Part shown: one piece after another, positions 1-10,676 of the stretch | Numbering within the stretch: the stretch's first letter is position 1 | Layout of the letters: every line of letters starts with the position of its first letter | Assembly (NCBI GenBank): GCA_029237695.1 | Contig: CM055275.1 | Location: forward strand, 7,514,899-7,578,898 | Length of the DNA: 64,000 nucleotides | Reading direction: 5' to 3' | Origin: Conchocele bisecta | Taxonomy: Eukaryota; Mollusca; Bivalvia; Lucinida; Thyasiridae | Program-made: the position numbers and the translations under genes | The notes under the pieces: model-generated | Database searches by the model: none | Told to the model about the DNA's origin: nothing | The model's input: the letters and a program-made list of their open reading frames with translations, nothing else

Positions 1-1568
1 TTGGGGAGTGTCTTTCACGACGACGCAAAAACCATGCCCACCACTTTCATCCGCGTAGCACTTGGGTCGTTTTTAGTCCTGGCCACTTTTGGGGTGACCT
101 TGTACGTGACCTCGTATCTCGCGATATACGAGAGACACAAGCCTGAAATTGCCAGGACGTGTACAGTAGAGACGCATATATCGTTTAACGTGCTAGGACG
201 GGCCGAAAACAGCCGGCTGCGGCGAAAATTTGATGCGAAAATTTGATGCTCGAAAACTAGTGGAAAAAGCCTAATTTTGGAGGTGTGTTCGACACTCCGC
301 ACGGTCAAGGTCCAACGAGACACAGTGTCGCATTTGAGCCCAAATTGAGTCGGGTTCCTCGGCAAATACGTGCATACCTCGTCCGTCACTGTACCTCGAA
401 CGTGCGCGAAATGGCACGTGTTCGAAAATGTGTAAAAAAAAAACGAAAACAATTCTGACGACTCAAACGCTACATGGTAGGGTTAGGGTTCGTCGAGATT
501 TCCGCTTTGCCCGCGCTCGATTTCAACGAAACTTGACGGATATATTCCGCGCAGAGGCCCTAAGAAGGAGTGCTCGTACTCTTACCGATATACCGAGTAG
601 AAAAGGGTCGAAAATAGTCGAATATTTACTACGGCGCATTTTAGACGAAAAGAAAAAAAAAAAAAACATTTTCGACTGCCGAAAAAAGTCGCAAAATCGC
701 CGAGACCGCCTAAAACCATTAGCCTATCGTTCAGATCCTTCAAATGTGTACCTGATTTTAGAGAATTCGGCTCAATATCTCTATTATCGACGGAGAAACG
801 AGCGAAAATGTAAGGCATTCTTTCGCCAATTTCGAAAATTGGAACGAGGTAAACGCTACCCGTTAGGGTTAGACTTTTTCTGTGGCCGCCGGAAACCGAT
901 TTGTTAGGGTTTTTTGACGATCTAAACGCTACAAAACCATGGTCCAATTTCCATCAAACTTGTAGTGGTCTCAAAAGATTAACCGCTCGACCGATTTTGC
1001 TCACACTTCGAATGAAAGCACTTCCAACGAACATCGATAGATCGCCACTAGTCGATATAGTTGCCCACGAGGGGAAACATAAAAAGTCAAAATATGAGAT
1101 AATTTTAAATGAGTTATTCTGGGTCGTCAAGTTTGTATAGCGGGCTACATGACTTTTTGGTCTAGGGTTTTTCGGTCCTTTCTCGACCCCAGGGTTCCCC
1201 AGGGTTACGTAATATGATGCAGGGTTTCAAAATAAACCCCGAACCCTCTTTTAAAGGCTCAATCCCTGCGTCTAGAGCCGAAATAAGGTCTACTTGGTTC
1301 GTCAATATTACAAAATACGTTTTTAATATTTAAAATCGTGTTTTCAACTCGGCATAAGCAGTTACCACATAGTATACCTAATAGACCAAAAAGTATCCAT
1401 TTTCGGCAGGGTTGGACCCTTAACAAAAAAAACCTACAATTTCTGACGACCTAAATGTTACGGCGCTACGTCGGGTCGTCTTATCTCTAATTAGGGGCTA
1501 TCAGGCGAATAAATTCCTACCGTTTACGAGCTTAAATCGCGTCTGATACAATTGATATCACACGACAC
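1..1568. other. Region without a recognisable gene
   Basis: Open frames occur on both strands (for example 428-907 plus and 15-452 minus) but they overlap one another, lack recognisable domains and have no convincing splice context, so I do not call them. A degenerate phrase close to TGACGAYCTAAACGCTAC recurs near 455, 913 and 1442, which suggests an old repeat with a period of roughly 460-530 bp. Short telomere-like GTTAGGGTTAGGGTT-type strings occur near 478-492 and 862-872, but there are only one or two units at each place, so this is not a telomere. Confidence 0.4.
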
Positions 1569-1930
1569 TATAGTCTGTTTCACGAAACCTGCCCAAATTT
1601 TACGGTTATATAAACAATGCAAAAACAATGTTTTTTTCGATAATATTCAATTTTATCAAAATATAAGAATAAGCCTTCTATTTATTTTGTTAAATTTGGT
1701 CCAATATTGATTTTATTACGAAATACAACTTTCCCCATGTTAAATCCCCATAGACATCTTCACAGAGTGAAGATGTCTATTTGGATATAACATGGGGAAA
1801 GTTGTATTTCACAGAGTGAAGATGTCTATGGGGATTTAACATGGGGAAAGTTGTATTTCACAGAGTGAAGATATCTATGGGGATCTAACATGGGGAAAGT
1901 TGTATTTCACAGAGTAAAGATGTCTATGGG
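1569..1930. mobile_element. Truncated MITE with internal 49-bp tandem repeats
   Basis: The left end (TATAGTCTGTTTCACGAAA) and following sequence match the complete MITEs at 48900-49452 and 55983-56508. The element's right half is replaced by a tandem array of a 49-bp unit that starts CACAGAGTGAAGATGTC. Units lie at 1761-1809, 1810-1858, 1859-1907 and partly 1908-1930, preceded by an inverted partial unit. The array unit carries the element's own core AACATGGGGAAA, so the expansion seems to have started inside the MITE. Confidence 0.75.
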
Positions 1931-2318
1931 AAATAATATCGCTGAAGAAGCTTAGCCTTGTTAATTTTTCTTAAAATTATCGTAAATATACTAATACAGT
2001 TTCTATATTGTCTAGGCTATTAATGTATTATATATGCAAAGGAAATATCTAAATTGTACCACAGGTTCAAATAAGAGAAGTGCGCCAATGACACTATTTG
2101 ATTATAATAGAGAAGCTGTAACACAATGGTAGTTGCGGGGCAAGAAGCTCTGCAATACTACAATATACTACGGTACCGTTCATAGCATACTAACATCATC
2201 GGAAAGCTATCAATTGGTAAATTTAGTTTCATACACTAACGTCGCCCGTCATAGGTAGTGCCTATTTTTCAAACGACAATACTTGTTTACTGTCCACTGC
2301 ATTCCAAGGAATACTTAC

Positions 2319-2387
2319 TGAACGTCTAATACAGCCCAATCGGAATCGCATCTCGCCATTGATGTATATCTTCTCTGTATAACACAC
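2319..2387 (-). CDS. LU (Ly6/uPAR-like) domain exon, second finger of LU domain 2
   Basis: Read on the minus strand, this 69-nt exon follows an acceptor ending TTTGCAG and precedes a strong donor, GTAAGTATT. It encodes 23 residues starting VCYTEKIY and ending RLGCIRRS, with phase 0 at both ends. The exon at 4366-4457 ends in phase 0 with CDEGD, so the junction reads CDEGD-VCYTEK, the usual end of LU finger 1 followed by the next Cys. The Gly-Cys near the end is the conserved LU pair that precedes the last disulphide loops. The exon that should follow (last Cys pair and CN motif) is not visible and probably lies beyond the left edge. The call rests on phase, splice sites and cysteine spacing; no homology search was possible. 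Confidence 0.72.
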
Positions 2388-2408
2388 CTGCAAACATATG
2401 AGCCATTG

Positions 2409-3232
2409 TTAAAGGTAAATGCCCACTCGATAGGCACAACATGTTCTTTATAGGAATTAAATAAGTGTATAATTGTGTCACTATTCCACCAGTTCTGTAA
2501 CGCTATACAGATATAATCATCTAGTAATATTTATTTTACTAATAGTGACTCGCGATGGTATCAGGCTATATAGAATAGTAGGTTACTGCCGTGAATGGGA
2601 AAAGTATCCGGCAAGGCTCAATAATTTCTTTATTTCTCATCATAAGTATATGTTGTGACCACTCATTTGAACCGTCTCGCCAAGACGGTTCAAATGAGTG
2701 GTCACAACATATACTTTGGTTGAGAAATAAGGAAAATAGATAGAGAATAGTAGGTTAGTGCCGTGAATGGGAAAAAATATCTGGCAAGGCTCAGGAAACG
2801 GGATGGGCGAGGCTCTGCCGAGTACATCCCGTTTCCGTGCCGCGCCCGATATTTTTTTCCATTCACGGCAATAACCTACTATTCTATTTATCCTGTCAAC
2901 ACCTTCAAATGGCTGTAAAATGCAAAAATAGTATTGGCTGGATATCAAAAATGTTTTACGGCACTATGTTTTCCCATTCACGGCACTAACCTACTATTCT
3001 CTATCTATTTTCCTTATTTCTGAACCAAAGTATATGTTGTGACCACTCATTTGAACCGTCTCGGCGAGACGGTTCAAATGAGTGGTGACAACATATACTT
3101 CTGATGAGAAATAAAGAAATTCTTGAGCCTTGCCGGATATTTTTTCTCTATCTATTTTGCCAGAAAATGTCTCATCTAATGTCTCTGATATAAAGAACAG
3201 TTTGTGCTTACTGAGTGGGCATGTACCTTTAA
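2409..3232. mobile_element. TTAA-flanked MITE interrupted by a nested fold-back element
   Basis: The ends are TTAAAGGTAAATGCCCACTC on the left and GGGCATGTACCTTTAA on the right, inverted copies of each other, with TTAA at both boundaries. TTAA duplication is known for piggyBac and Kolobok transposons. Complete relatives lie at 13863-14374 and 31439-31928. The body is split by the nested fold-back cluster at about 2568-3150. The left end begins only 21 bp from the splice acceptor of the LU exon at 2319-2387, on its intron side. Confidence 0.75.
2568..3150. mobile_element. Nested cluster of AGAGAATAGTAGGTTAGTGC fold-back elements
   Basis: The family's terminal motif is AGAATAGTAGGTTAGTGCCG, followed by TGAATGGGAAAA and its inverse. 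A loop region has the palindromic arms GAAACGGGATGGGCGAGGC and the reverse. Within the cluster two further hairpins built on GTGACCACTCATTTGAACCG occur at about 2644-2716 and 3029-3100. The same family appears at about 8929, 9998, 11421, 14790, 15765, 47512, 53318 and 54040. Confidence 0.75.
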
Positions 3233-3404
3233 CTGACTGTGTCTTGTAGTTTTGTCAGATCGTGGCCATGTGAGTCTGTACCTAAGAAGATACAAATGTA
3301 TCTCATGAAAAATATTTAGAAAATTTACAATAACTTACGTCAATGACGTCGAAAATGACGTCGAAAATTGATGTAATGTTCAGAGCAATTTCCGCATTTC
3401 TCAA

Positions 3405-3636
3405 TTGTCGAGAATAATTAGTATAAATAATCTAAAAATAGCATGCTTCATTTGCATATGAAAATAGCCGGATACCACCGCGAGGCACTATCAGGAAAAT
3501 AAATATTACTATATAAGTATATCTGTATAGCGGGCACTCGTAAGTTTTACAACTGGTGGAATAGTGACACAATTATAAACTTATTCAATTCCTATAAAGA
3601 ACATATTTTGCCTACTGAGTGGGCATGTACCTTTAA
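3405..3636. mobile_element. Right half of a TTAA MITE
   Basis: The sequence from about 3405 (AGTATAAATAATC) to GGGCATGTACCTTTAA at 3633-3636 matches the right half of the TTAA MITE at 13863-14374, including the block CATTTGCATATGAAAATAGC. The left half is missing or diverged. Confidence 0.65.
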
Positions 3637-4065
3637 TGGCAGAACACGACTACCGGAATACGCAACCGCCTGCGTTAATCTTGCCCAGATTATCCACGTT
3701 TCTGAACACCTATTGTCACATGACTGCCGTTGTTCGACACCGCTCACAGCCGTGTTCAAACGTAAAGCACGTGCTGTTTGACCATGGCTGTAGACAATGC
3801 TCATTTCGGGGCCAAGCAAACACCTACGAAATGAATGTGTCATTACGTCACCAGACCAGCTCACAACGGTCGCACTCAAATTTTGAAATCGCTGCGGCTG
3901 CATCACGCGACGTGTACTGCGGCCCCGGAATATGTATGAGTAAAGCAGATGTTTAAATGGAGCAGCTTATGAAAATACCAAAAGTAATGCATAAATGCTT
4001 AAAGTGCATGATATTTCCGACGGAAATGTAACAATAACGTTCGACCATGACCAGCCGTGGGTAAG
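3637..4065. other. Intronic stretch without a supported exon
   Basis: This lies between LU exons on the minus strand. Open frames exist on both strands (3636-3956 plus, 3592-3906 minus) but they are mirror images in a GC-richer patch. A minus-strand frame contains a few Cys residues after a possible acceptor near 3820. Its reading frame hits stops and does not fit the LU pattern well, so I leave it uncalled. Confidence 0.35.
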
Positions 4066-4070
4066 CGTTT

Positions 4071-4144
4071 GCCGTGGCACTCGGGAACTGTTTGAACCCG
4101 CGGCCTACGGCCTTGGGGTTCAAACAGTTCCCTCGTGCCACGGC
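4071..4144. repeat. Hairpin with a CGGCC core
   Basis: The arm CCGTGGCACTCGGGAACTG is followed by TTTGAACC, a CGGCCTACGGCC centre, and then the inverse arm. A half copy (CAACTGTTTGAACCCGC) recurs at about 4241-4262. The pattern of long near-perfect arms around a GGCC-rich loop is repeated many times in this window. Confidence 0.8.
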
Positions 4145-4365
4145 AGACCTTTACAGTTTGCTCGTGCCACGGTAAACGTTTACCCGTCGCCGGACATTAA
4201 ATTGTCGAACCTTATATTGAATATCAGACACACTCGGCAACTGTTTGAACCCGCGGCCTACGGATTAATTTAATAGATATTGGCGAAAGTGTCGCAATAT
4301 CAATTGAGACGAAGTGATGTTCTTTCATTTGTCGAGAAACTAGGGTAAACAATAAAGAAACGTAC

Positions 4366-4457
4366 ATCTCCCTCGTCACACAGCGTCGCGTATTCACAGT
4401 CTTCAGGGCGCACGACGTCGGAACAATGCAGACACGTAGTTGCATTTCTTACCGGGC
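4366..4457 (-). CDS. LU (Ly6/uPAR-like) domain exon, first finger of LU domain 2
   Basis: On the minus strand a good acceptor (TTTGTTTTTCATTTCTAG) opens a 92-nt exon. Two bases complete the split Gly codon left by the exon at 5354-5486, followed by 30 codons, and it closes in phase 0 at a GTACGT donor. The peptide contains TTCLHCSDVVRPEDCEYATL and ends CDEGD. The spacing C-x2-C-(9)-C-(5)-C followed by an acidic Gly-Asp is typical of the first loop of LU/Ly6 three-finger domains, which are extracellular or GPI-anchored modules. Phase agreement with both neighbouring exons makes chance unlikely. Confidence 0.78.
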
Positions 4458-4480
4458 CTAGAAATGAAAAACAAATCTAG

Positions 4481-4583
4481 TTTATTCGACTACCGTTTTG
4501 AATTATCGGATTTATTTCCCGAGACATCTGGAATGGAAATCTGATGAAGAAACGAGTGCGGAGCAAAACGGTAGTTGAATAAA
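4481..4583. repeat. Inverted repeat in LU intron
   Basis: TTTATTCGACTACCGTTTTG at 4481-4500 is mirrored by CAAAACGGTAGTTGAATAAA at 4564-4583. It is a fold-back element in the intron between LU exons. Confidence 0.8.
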
Positions 4584-4954
4584 TTACATACATTGTATTA
4601 CATGCTCTTTGAAAAATATGAAATTTGCTCTAATTTTGACGTTAACGTATGAATTGTTTTTCCCCGGAAAAGACGTCAAAACGTGACGTCAATTACGTCT
4701 CGCGAACGTCTAGGCGAAAATATTTCCTTCAAGGTAATAAATCCCTCCAGAATCACGGTAACTGGGTAGCATGTAATATAAATAAAGAGTTCTTCACAAT
4801 GACTTATAACGTTCACGAAGAATCGAGTATCATAAGTAATTTCTTACATTCACGTGCTCTGGAGTTGTATTTAGATTGACGTTAACAGATTCTTCCGCAC
4901 AACGACAGAATAATGAGATTAAAGCAAAATATACAAGAAACGGCAGCCTGTGTC

Positions 4955-5232
4955 TATGGAAGCGTCCTGGTGCCAATGCTAACATATTTTTATCTCCTAA
5001 GTCCAGTCCTAATTAGGACTTAGTATCTCCCAATTAGGACATACCATCTGTGTCGATGCTAAAAAATAATTTATCTCCCAATTACGAGATACTAATTCCT
5101 AATTAGGAGATAGTAAGTCATAATTAGGAGATACTAAGTCCTAATTGGGAGATATTATCTCCCAATTAGTAGTTAGTATCTCCTAATTAGGAGATACATA
5201 TATTTTAGCATTGGCACCAGGACGCTTCCATA
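4955..5232. mobile_element. 278-bp MITE with CTAATTAG palindrome array and 6-bp TSD
   Basis: The terminal inverted repeats begin TATGGAAGCGTCCTGGTGCC at 4955 and end with the inverse at 5232. TGTGTC immediately precedes the left end (4949-4954) and follows the right end (5233-5238), an exact 6-bp target duplication. The interior is an array of short palindromes of the type TCTCCTAATTAGGAGA. The architecture matches that of the element at 44980-45642. Confidence 0.85.
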
Positions 5233-5353
5233 TGTGTCGCATTTGCTGCGCTATGTTTCATAAAAATCCATCGTTCCATTAGAACAATATTAAACTTTAA
5301 ATACATATAAAAACATGACGTCGAAAACCACGTGATCCCACATCCTGTGTTAC

Positions 5354-5486
5354 CTGGTGACGATTCGCACAAATCCGTGTTACAATAATTCTCGTTGTCA
5401 CAGCAACGGTAACAAATGGAAATGTCGTCATCCATGGGTGACGTCATATTAGTGTCCAATGATCGTTTTCCCGCGGCATCGCATCT
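5354..5486 (-). CDS. LU (Ly6/uPAR-like) domain exon, C-terminal part of LU domain 1
   Basis: On the minus strand this 133-nt exon lies between acceptor CTCCTTGTTACAG and donor GTAACA. It starts in phase 0 with RCDAAGKRSLD and ends SSP plus one base. It contains ICYRCCDNENYCNTDLC: the adjacent Cys pair followed by Cys-Asn is the hallmark end of Ly6/uPAR three-finger domains. It joins in phase with the exon at 7399-7470 (GCASKT-RCDAAG) and, through a split Gly codon, with the exon at 4366-4457. A 6-bp-TSD MITE ends 116 bp beyond the donor. Confidence 0.82.
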
Positions 5487-5588
5487 CTGTAACAAGGAGG
5501 TATTAAATGATGGGACTATATGTGGATATGACGAGAGCAACGGGGCTTACGGTATTCATGTCCAGTATAGCTTCTGATCAAACCAATC

Positions 5589-6076
5589 TACTGTTTGTTC
5601 CATGTTTTGCTGCCGACGAACTTTTGGCTACTAAACACATTAAATCTAACAAATATTTAAAAGTAAATACTTTCTCATCAATAACAAAAGTCACCATCCC
5701 CAAAAAAAAAAAATTTGATGAAATTTCATCAAATATTGATTTTATTGCGAAAAAACTATTTTCCTATGGGAATTTAACATGGGAGCTAAAATAGATTTTT
5801 TTTAAATATTTTTTTATTTGTGGACCGATTTTCAAAATCTAACTTTTGTTTTCTTTGATACATCATTTTCTATCTCGCCAGGTTTCGGATTGACTCCCCA
5901 TGTTAAATTCCCATAGGAAAAACGTTTTCTCACAATAAAATCAATATTTGACGGATTTTTTTCGGGAGGGTGACTTTTTGTTATTGATGAAAAAGTACTT
6001 ACTTTTAAATATTTTTTAGATTTAATGTGTTTAATGGCCAAATGTTCGTCGGCTGCAAAACGTGGAACGGAAAGTA
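5589..6076. mobile_element. Palindromic MITE, 488 bp, with TA ends
   Basis: The left end TACTGTTTGTTCCATGTTTT is mirrored by the right end GCAAAACGTGGAACGGAAAGTA, and the arms remain complementary for roughly 190 bp towards the centre. A related copy ends near 17021. The first bases resemble the termini of the MITEs at 48900 and 55983, so these are probably one superfamily; TA at the ends fits Tc1/mariner-type insertion. Confidence 0.75.
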
Positions 6077-6119
6077 TATTACTTGTTAGACATACGATGG
6101 GTGTTTCATTGATGGAACG

Positions 6120-6365
6120 GCGAACAGTGCAGATCCTGATCAGACTGTGCGGATGCACAGGCTGATCTGGATCTACATTGGTCGCAGAACTTAATCTTAA
6201 GGGAGTTGTGTCCAGTATATCTCCTGATCAAGTAGCACACTCCTGTAGCCTCATAACGATCTATGTTGCTTGCTAGAAGCATGCCGATGTCTCATTGGTG
6301 GAATGGCGAACTGTGCAAATCCTGATCAGACAGTGCGGATCTGGATCTACACTGGTCGCAAAACC
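6120..6365. repeat. Two copies of a dispersed GATC-rich hairpin repeat
   Basis: The motif GCAGATCCTGATCAGACTGT, continuing into AGGCTGATCTGGATCTACA and TGGTCGCA, occurs twice here. Related copies are at about 8221-8290, 30225-30290 (reverse), 32724-32790, 33130-33192 and 39838-39910. Each can fold on itself. Confidence 0.7.
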
Positions 6366-6477
6366 CACGAGCCCCATTTTCCAGTCACAGACACATGTCA
6401 GTGACGAAAATTATAGGTGATATGAAGTAACGCGATATCCTGTATGCATTTGCCTACTTAACCTCTCTAATCTAATC

Positions 6478-6906
<429 letters not shown>

Positions 6907-7398
6907 CGGAAGAAATATTCATAATATAAACGTTTAATTAGCTTCAGAGCATTAACAATATATTTCATATTCTAATGTTCTAGGGAATAGACTAACAGGG
7001 TGTGGGATCACGTGTTTCCGAACGGCGTGACGTCATATTTTTTAGATGTGTTTAAAGTAGATTTCCTTTAATATCTTTCTAATGGAATGACATATTTTTA
7101 TGAAATATACCGTAGTAAATGCGGTACACCCTTTATTGTATAGACGGCTTTAATCTCATAATTCTGTCGTTTTGACGAAGTATCGGTTACCGTAAATGTA
7201 AATACAAACTAGAGCACGTGAATGTAAATTACCTTTCAGAGCACTAATAAAACACATATGCCATCGTATTTCGTATTTGGTGCGCTACATATCAAAGAAA
7301 ATATACTGCGAAAAGGACGTCACAGATTACGTCACGTCGGAAAACGGGTTCGTAAACAACGTGATCCCACACCCTGGACTAACATACATATGACTTAC
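6907..7398. other. Intronic sequence, no gene
   Basis: Part of the LU gene intron. The block at about 7140-7235 is an inverted, diverged copy of 4830-4925 (shared ACGACAGAAT and ATGAGATTAAAGC strings). The phrase GTGTGGGATCACGTG also recurs near 5334, 7355 and 38845. These look like parts of an old inverted-repeat element. Confidence 0.45.
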
Positions 7399-7470
7399 AG
7401 TTTTCGATGCGCATCCGGAGTTGTAGAACACGCCCCCTGATGACGTCACGAAGTTCTCGACGTTGCATTT
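7399..7470 (-). CDS. LU (Ly6/uPAR-like) domain exon, second finger of LU domain 1
   Basis: On the minus strand a pyrimidine-rich acceptor (TTTTTTTGTTCTAATTGACAG) opens this 72-nt exon, and a consensus GTAAGT donor closes it. It encodes 24 residues beginning KCNVENF and ending NSGCASKT, phase 0 at both ends. It corresponds position by position to the 23-residue exon at 2319-2387, including the Gly-Cys near the end, so the gene repeats the same exon pair. Exons for finger 1 of this domain and for a signal peptide should lie at higher coordinates; I could not find them. Confidence 0.75.
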
Positions 7471-7583
7471 CTGTCAATTAGAACAAAAAAACACTTTATT
7501 TTACAACGATTACAAATACACTGAGCGCCAGGGCACTTATGCAGAAGCTTTCGTTGGCACTTATGAGGGCGTAATGATAGTCT

Positions 7584-8012
7584 TTAAAGGCACATGCCCA
7601 CTCAGTAGGCACAACATGCTCTTTATATCAGAGACATCATTGAGACATGTTGTGGCAAAATAAGTTTGTGCCTACTGTGTGGGCATGTACCTTTAAAGAT
7701 ACGTGCCCACTCAGTAGGCAGAACATGCTCTTTATATCAGAGATGTCATCTGAGACGTCGAACATATTATTTTTTCAGGTGGCACATTTAATTAGTATAA
7801 ATAATTAAAAAATATCTGGCCTCATTTGCATATGAAAATAGCCTGATACCAACCGCACGTCACTATCAGTAAAATAAACATTACTAAATGAGTATATCTG
7901 TATAGCGGGCACTCGTATTTTTTAGAACTGGTGGAATCGTGACACAATTATACACTTATTTAATTCATATAAAGAACATGTCGTGCCCTACTGAGTGGGC
8001 ATGTACCTTTAA
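7584..8012. mobile_element. Two abutting TTAA MITE copies
   Basis: A 113-bp internally deleted copy (7584-7696) and a 320-bp copy (7693-8012) share a single TTAA at 7693-7696. Both carry the GGTACRTGCCCACTCAGTAG-type terminus at the left and its inverse at the right. Confidence 0.75.
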
Positions 8013-8928
8013 TGTGGAAGGAAACAGAAATACCCGGAAGAAACCCACTTGTCGGCTCTGCTTACCTTGCTTGTCGTAACGCCGTATTTCGCTGATATTT
8101 ATTTGATGGACTGATGGGATTTGTGACCAGTGTAGCTCCTGGTTGAATAGCACACACCTGTAGACTGATAGCAGTCTATGATTCGTGTTAGAAGCACGAT
8201 GTGTATTTCATTGATGGAATGGCGAACACTGCCGATCCAGATCAGACTGTGCATATGCACAGGCTGATCTGGATCTGCACTGGTCGCAAACCCATAAGCC
8301 CCATTTCTCCAGTCACAGCCATGTCTTCAGTAACTGACGACCAAAATGGCAAGCAAAGTCAGAGCTCGAGCGAACTTCAATTCCGCATGAGTTATAAATG
8401 TTTTGCCAACTTTCCACGTTACTTGCAAAACATATGGGTATTTAAACAGTGATCACGTGATATTTATTTAAGGTGAAGAAGGTGATGGTTTATTTACAAT
8501 AATAAAGCTCTGCACAAAGTCGATCCTCAACTTATCGACATGAAACCCTCATTAAAACGTGATACTACCCTTAAGTATGTGTAAACAGCGGCCATTTTGA
8601 AATCAAATCTGGTGGTTACATCATAGCGTCATTATCTTTGTTTGTTAATTGCTGAGTGTGATAGTAAGATTTAATCCTGATTCTTCCAATTTCTGAGAAT
8701 TTAATATTTATTTAATATTTATTTATGTCTCACCTATTGAGTAAAATAAAACAGCAAACAATATATTTACATACAGATGTTGCACAAGTGCCATTCTATC
8801 AAGAATTACGAGAGACGATATATGTGTATATGTACAAATAAACACATACACACTGCATTCAGTGTGAATTTGTAAAGTGATCCGTAGTCCTGGTTCTCAC
8901 ACTTTACATTTTCACAGGTAAATAAAGA
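8013..8928. other. Intergenic, no gene seen
   Basis: Contains a copy of the GATC-rich hairpin repeat at 8221-8290 and an AT-rich stretch. No splice-bounded open frame with recognisable features was found on either strand. Confidence 0.5.
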
Positions 8929-9057
8929 ATAGTAGGTTGGCGCCGTGAATTGGAAAACATATCTGCGAAGGAAACCGAGCACATCCCGTTTCCGTGCCGC
9001 GCCAGATATGTTTCCCATTCACGGCACTAACCTACTATTTTATTTATCCCGTCAAAT
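8929..9057. mobile_element. Fold-back element of the AGAATAGTAGGTTAGTGC family
   Basis: A short copy: AGAATAGTAGGTTGGCGCCG on the left and CGGCACTAACCTACTATTTT on the right, with a shortened centre. It is followed by the CCCGTCAA...GGCTTTAAA partner sequence that accompanies this family elsewhere. Confidence 0.75.
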
Positions 9058-9258
9058 GGCTTTAAATGCCAAAAAAATAACCCCAGCCAGTTTATTGTAA
9101 ATCCAACAATTGTTCACAATAAAACAATGTTAATGTGAAATTTACAGACTATCATTATGTTACACTTACGAACATTTTAGTCGTATGAAGTTTAGTGAAA
9201 CGGCCCCCTGGTCAAGACGAGATAAAATGTACTAAATCGATGTCAATAATGGTAAAGT

Positions 9259-9637
9259 TACTGAGCTCCGCAGGGGACGTAGACTTTTATATTATTAAAT
9301 CGTTCCCACGAAGTAACAGTTCGTTCCCACGAAATAACAATTCGTTCCCTCAATTTAACTACTCGTTCCAACGAATTAACAATTCATTTTCTCAATTTAA
9401 CAATTCGTTCCCTCAATTTAACCATTCGTTCCCACGAAATAACAATTCGTTCTCACGATGTAACAATTGTTATTTCGTGGTAACAGAATTACTACATCGT
9501 GGGAAAGAATTGTTAATTGTTAATTCGAGGGAACGAATTGTTATTTCGTGGGAATGAATTGTCAATTCTAGGGAACGAATTGTTATTTCGTGGGAACGAA
9601 TAAATAAAAAATGTCATGTCCCCTGCAGGGCTCCGTA
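9259..9637. mobile_element. TACGGAGCC MITE with ACGAATTGTTA array
   Basis: The termini are TACTGAGCTCCGCAGGGGAC (a mutated TACGGAGCCCCGCAGGGG) and GTCCCCTGCAGGGCTCCGTA. The interior is a head-to-head array of about 20-bp units of the form CAATTCGTTCCCACGAAATA. Flanks are TAAAGT on the left and GAAAGT on the right, five of six bases matching as a target duplication. Confidence 0.8.
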
Positions 9638-9997
9638 GAAAGTTAAACGTTGTTGATGGTATCACAGGCGTTTACCTCCAACGGGTTAAATACTATAAAC
9701 AAACAAAGGCTGTGAGTTCTTTTGTTTATGGACAAAGAAGAGATAGCCTGAAGTAAATACACAGGGTTGTATAAGTTTACAGTTTGATAGATGCCCTGTG
9801 CATTGAATTAGGCTCAACATGTAAACATATGTAGGGTACGATGTCTGACGTAACTTACCTACTAAATGATATACTCAATAAGGAGTGTCAGTCATTGCAG
9901 CCCACCAAAGTAACCATTTACATCAAACAAAGGACTGTATAGAAATAGAATACACCACACCCACCAATACCTACATGTAACACCAGAGCTCCAGATA
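9638..9997. other. No gene or clear repeat
   Basis: Unique-looking AT-rich sequence without a supportable open frame or splice-bounded exon. Confidence 0.5.
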
Positions 9998-10290
9998 GGT
10001 TAGTGCCGTGAATGGGAAAAAATATCCGGCAAGGCTCAAGAATTTCTTTATTTCTCATCAGAAGTATATGTTGTGATCACTCATTTGAACCGTCTCGCCG
10101 AGACGGTTCAAATGAGTGGTCGAGACGGTTCAAATGAGTGGTCACAACATATACTTTGGTTCAGAAATAAGGAAAATAGATAGAGAATAGTAGGTTAGTG
10201 CCGTGAATGGGAAAAAATATCTGGCAAGGCTCAGGAAACGGGATGGGCGAGGCTATGCCGAGCACATCCCGTTTCCGTGCCGTGCCATTC
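9998..10290. mobile_element. Fold-back cluster of the GGTTAGTGCCGTGAATGGG family
   Basis: Two family ends in the same orientation flank a GTGACCACTCATTTGAACCG hairpin, as in the cluster at 2568-3150. The second copy stops in its loop (CCCGTTTCCGTGCCG) and runs into unrelated sequence. Confidence 0.7.
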
Positions 10291-10352
10291 TGTAAGAATT
10301 ATAAGAGACGGCTCATTTAACACTGTTACGGCTGAGTCTCCATATATCACAT

Positions 10353-10580
10353 GCACTCACACTCAGCCTTTTTCACGGTCTTTCATACCGGCTTCGATTC
10401 GTGCGATAGGAGAATGACTAGCTAGGTTAAATTAACCGCCTCATTGTCTCCTTTATTTCATGCACATATTTCAACTGTATGGCAGATACTAGTAAATTCG
10501 GAACAAATGGGCCAACGGTCATTGTCCTGCAATTGTTGGGCTCAAATGCCCGGGTTTGGTAGGTCCTCGAGCCAATTCCT
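10353..10580. repeat. Dispersed repeat, paired with 41966-42184
   Basis: From ACTCACACTCAGCCTTTTTC to the CTCGAGCCAA string, this matches 41966-42184 at a level visible by eye, including AGCTAGGTTAAATTAACCGC and CAAATGCCCGGGTTTGG. No coding sequence is shared. Confidence 0.75.
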
Positions 10581-10676
10581 GCAATCGAACCTCCGCGAAC
10601 GGCCACCTCTCTACAACAACACCCTCTCCGTAACAGCCACTATTTTATATTCCAAAATGGATGACTTCCTCTATAT

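Noticed and set aside
478..492. Telomere repeat
   Set aside because: Only about two TTAGGG-like units, not an array.
1..907. Open frames of 80-160 codons on both strands
   Set aside because: They overlap in opposite directions, show no domains and lie in GC-richer sequence where stops are rarer.
3592..3956. Further LU exon in a Cys-containing frame near 3.6-3.8 kb
   Set aside because: The frame meets stops before a donor and the better-fitting exon for that position is at 2319-2387.
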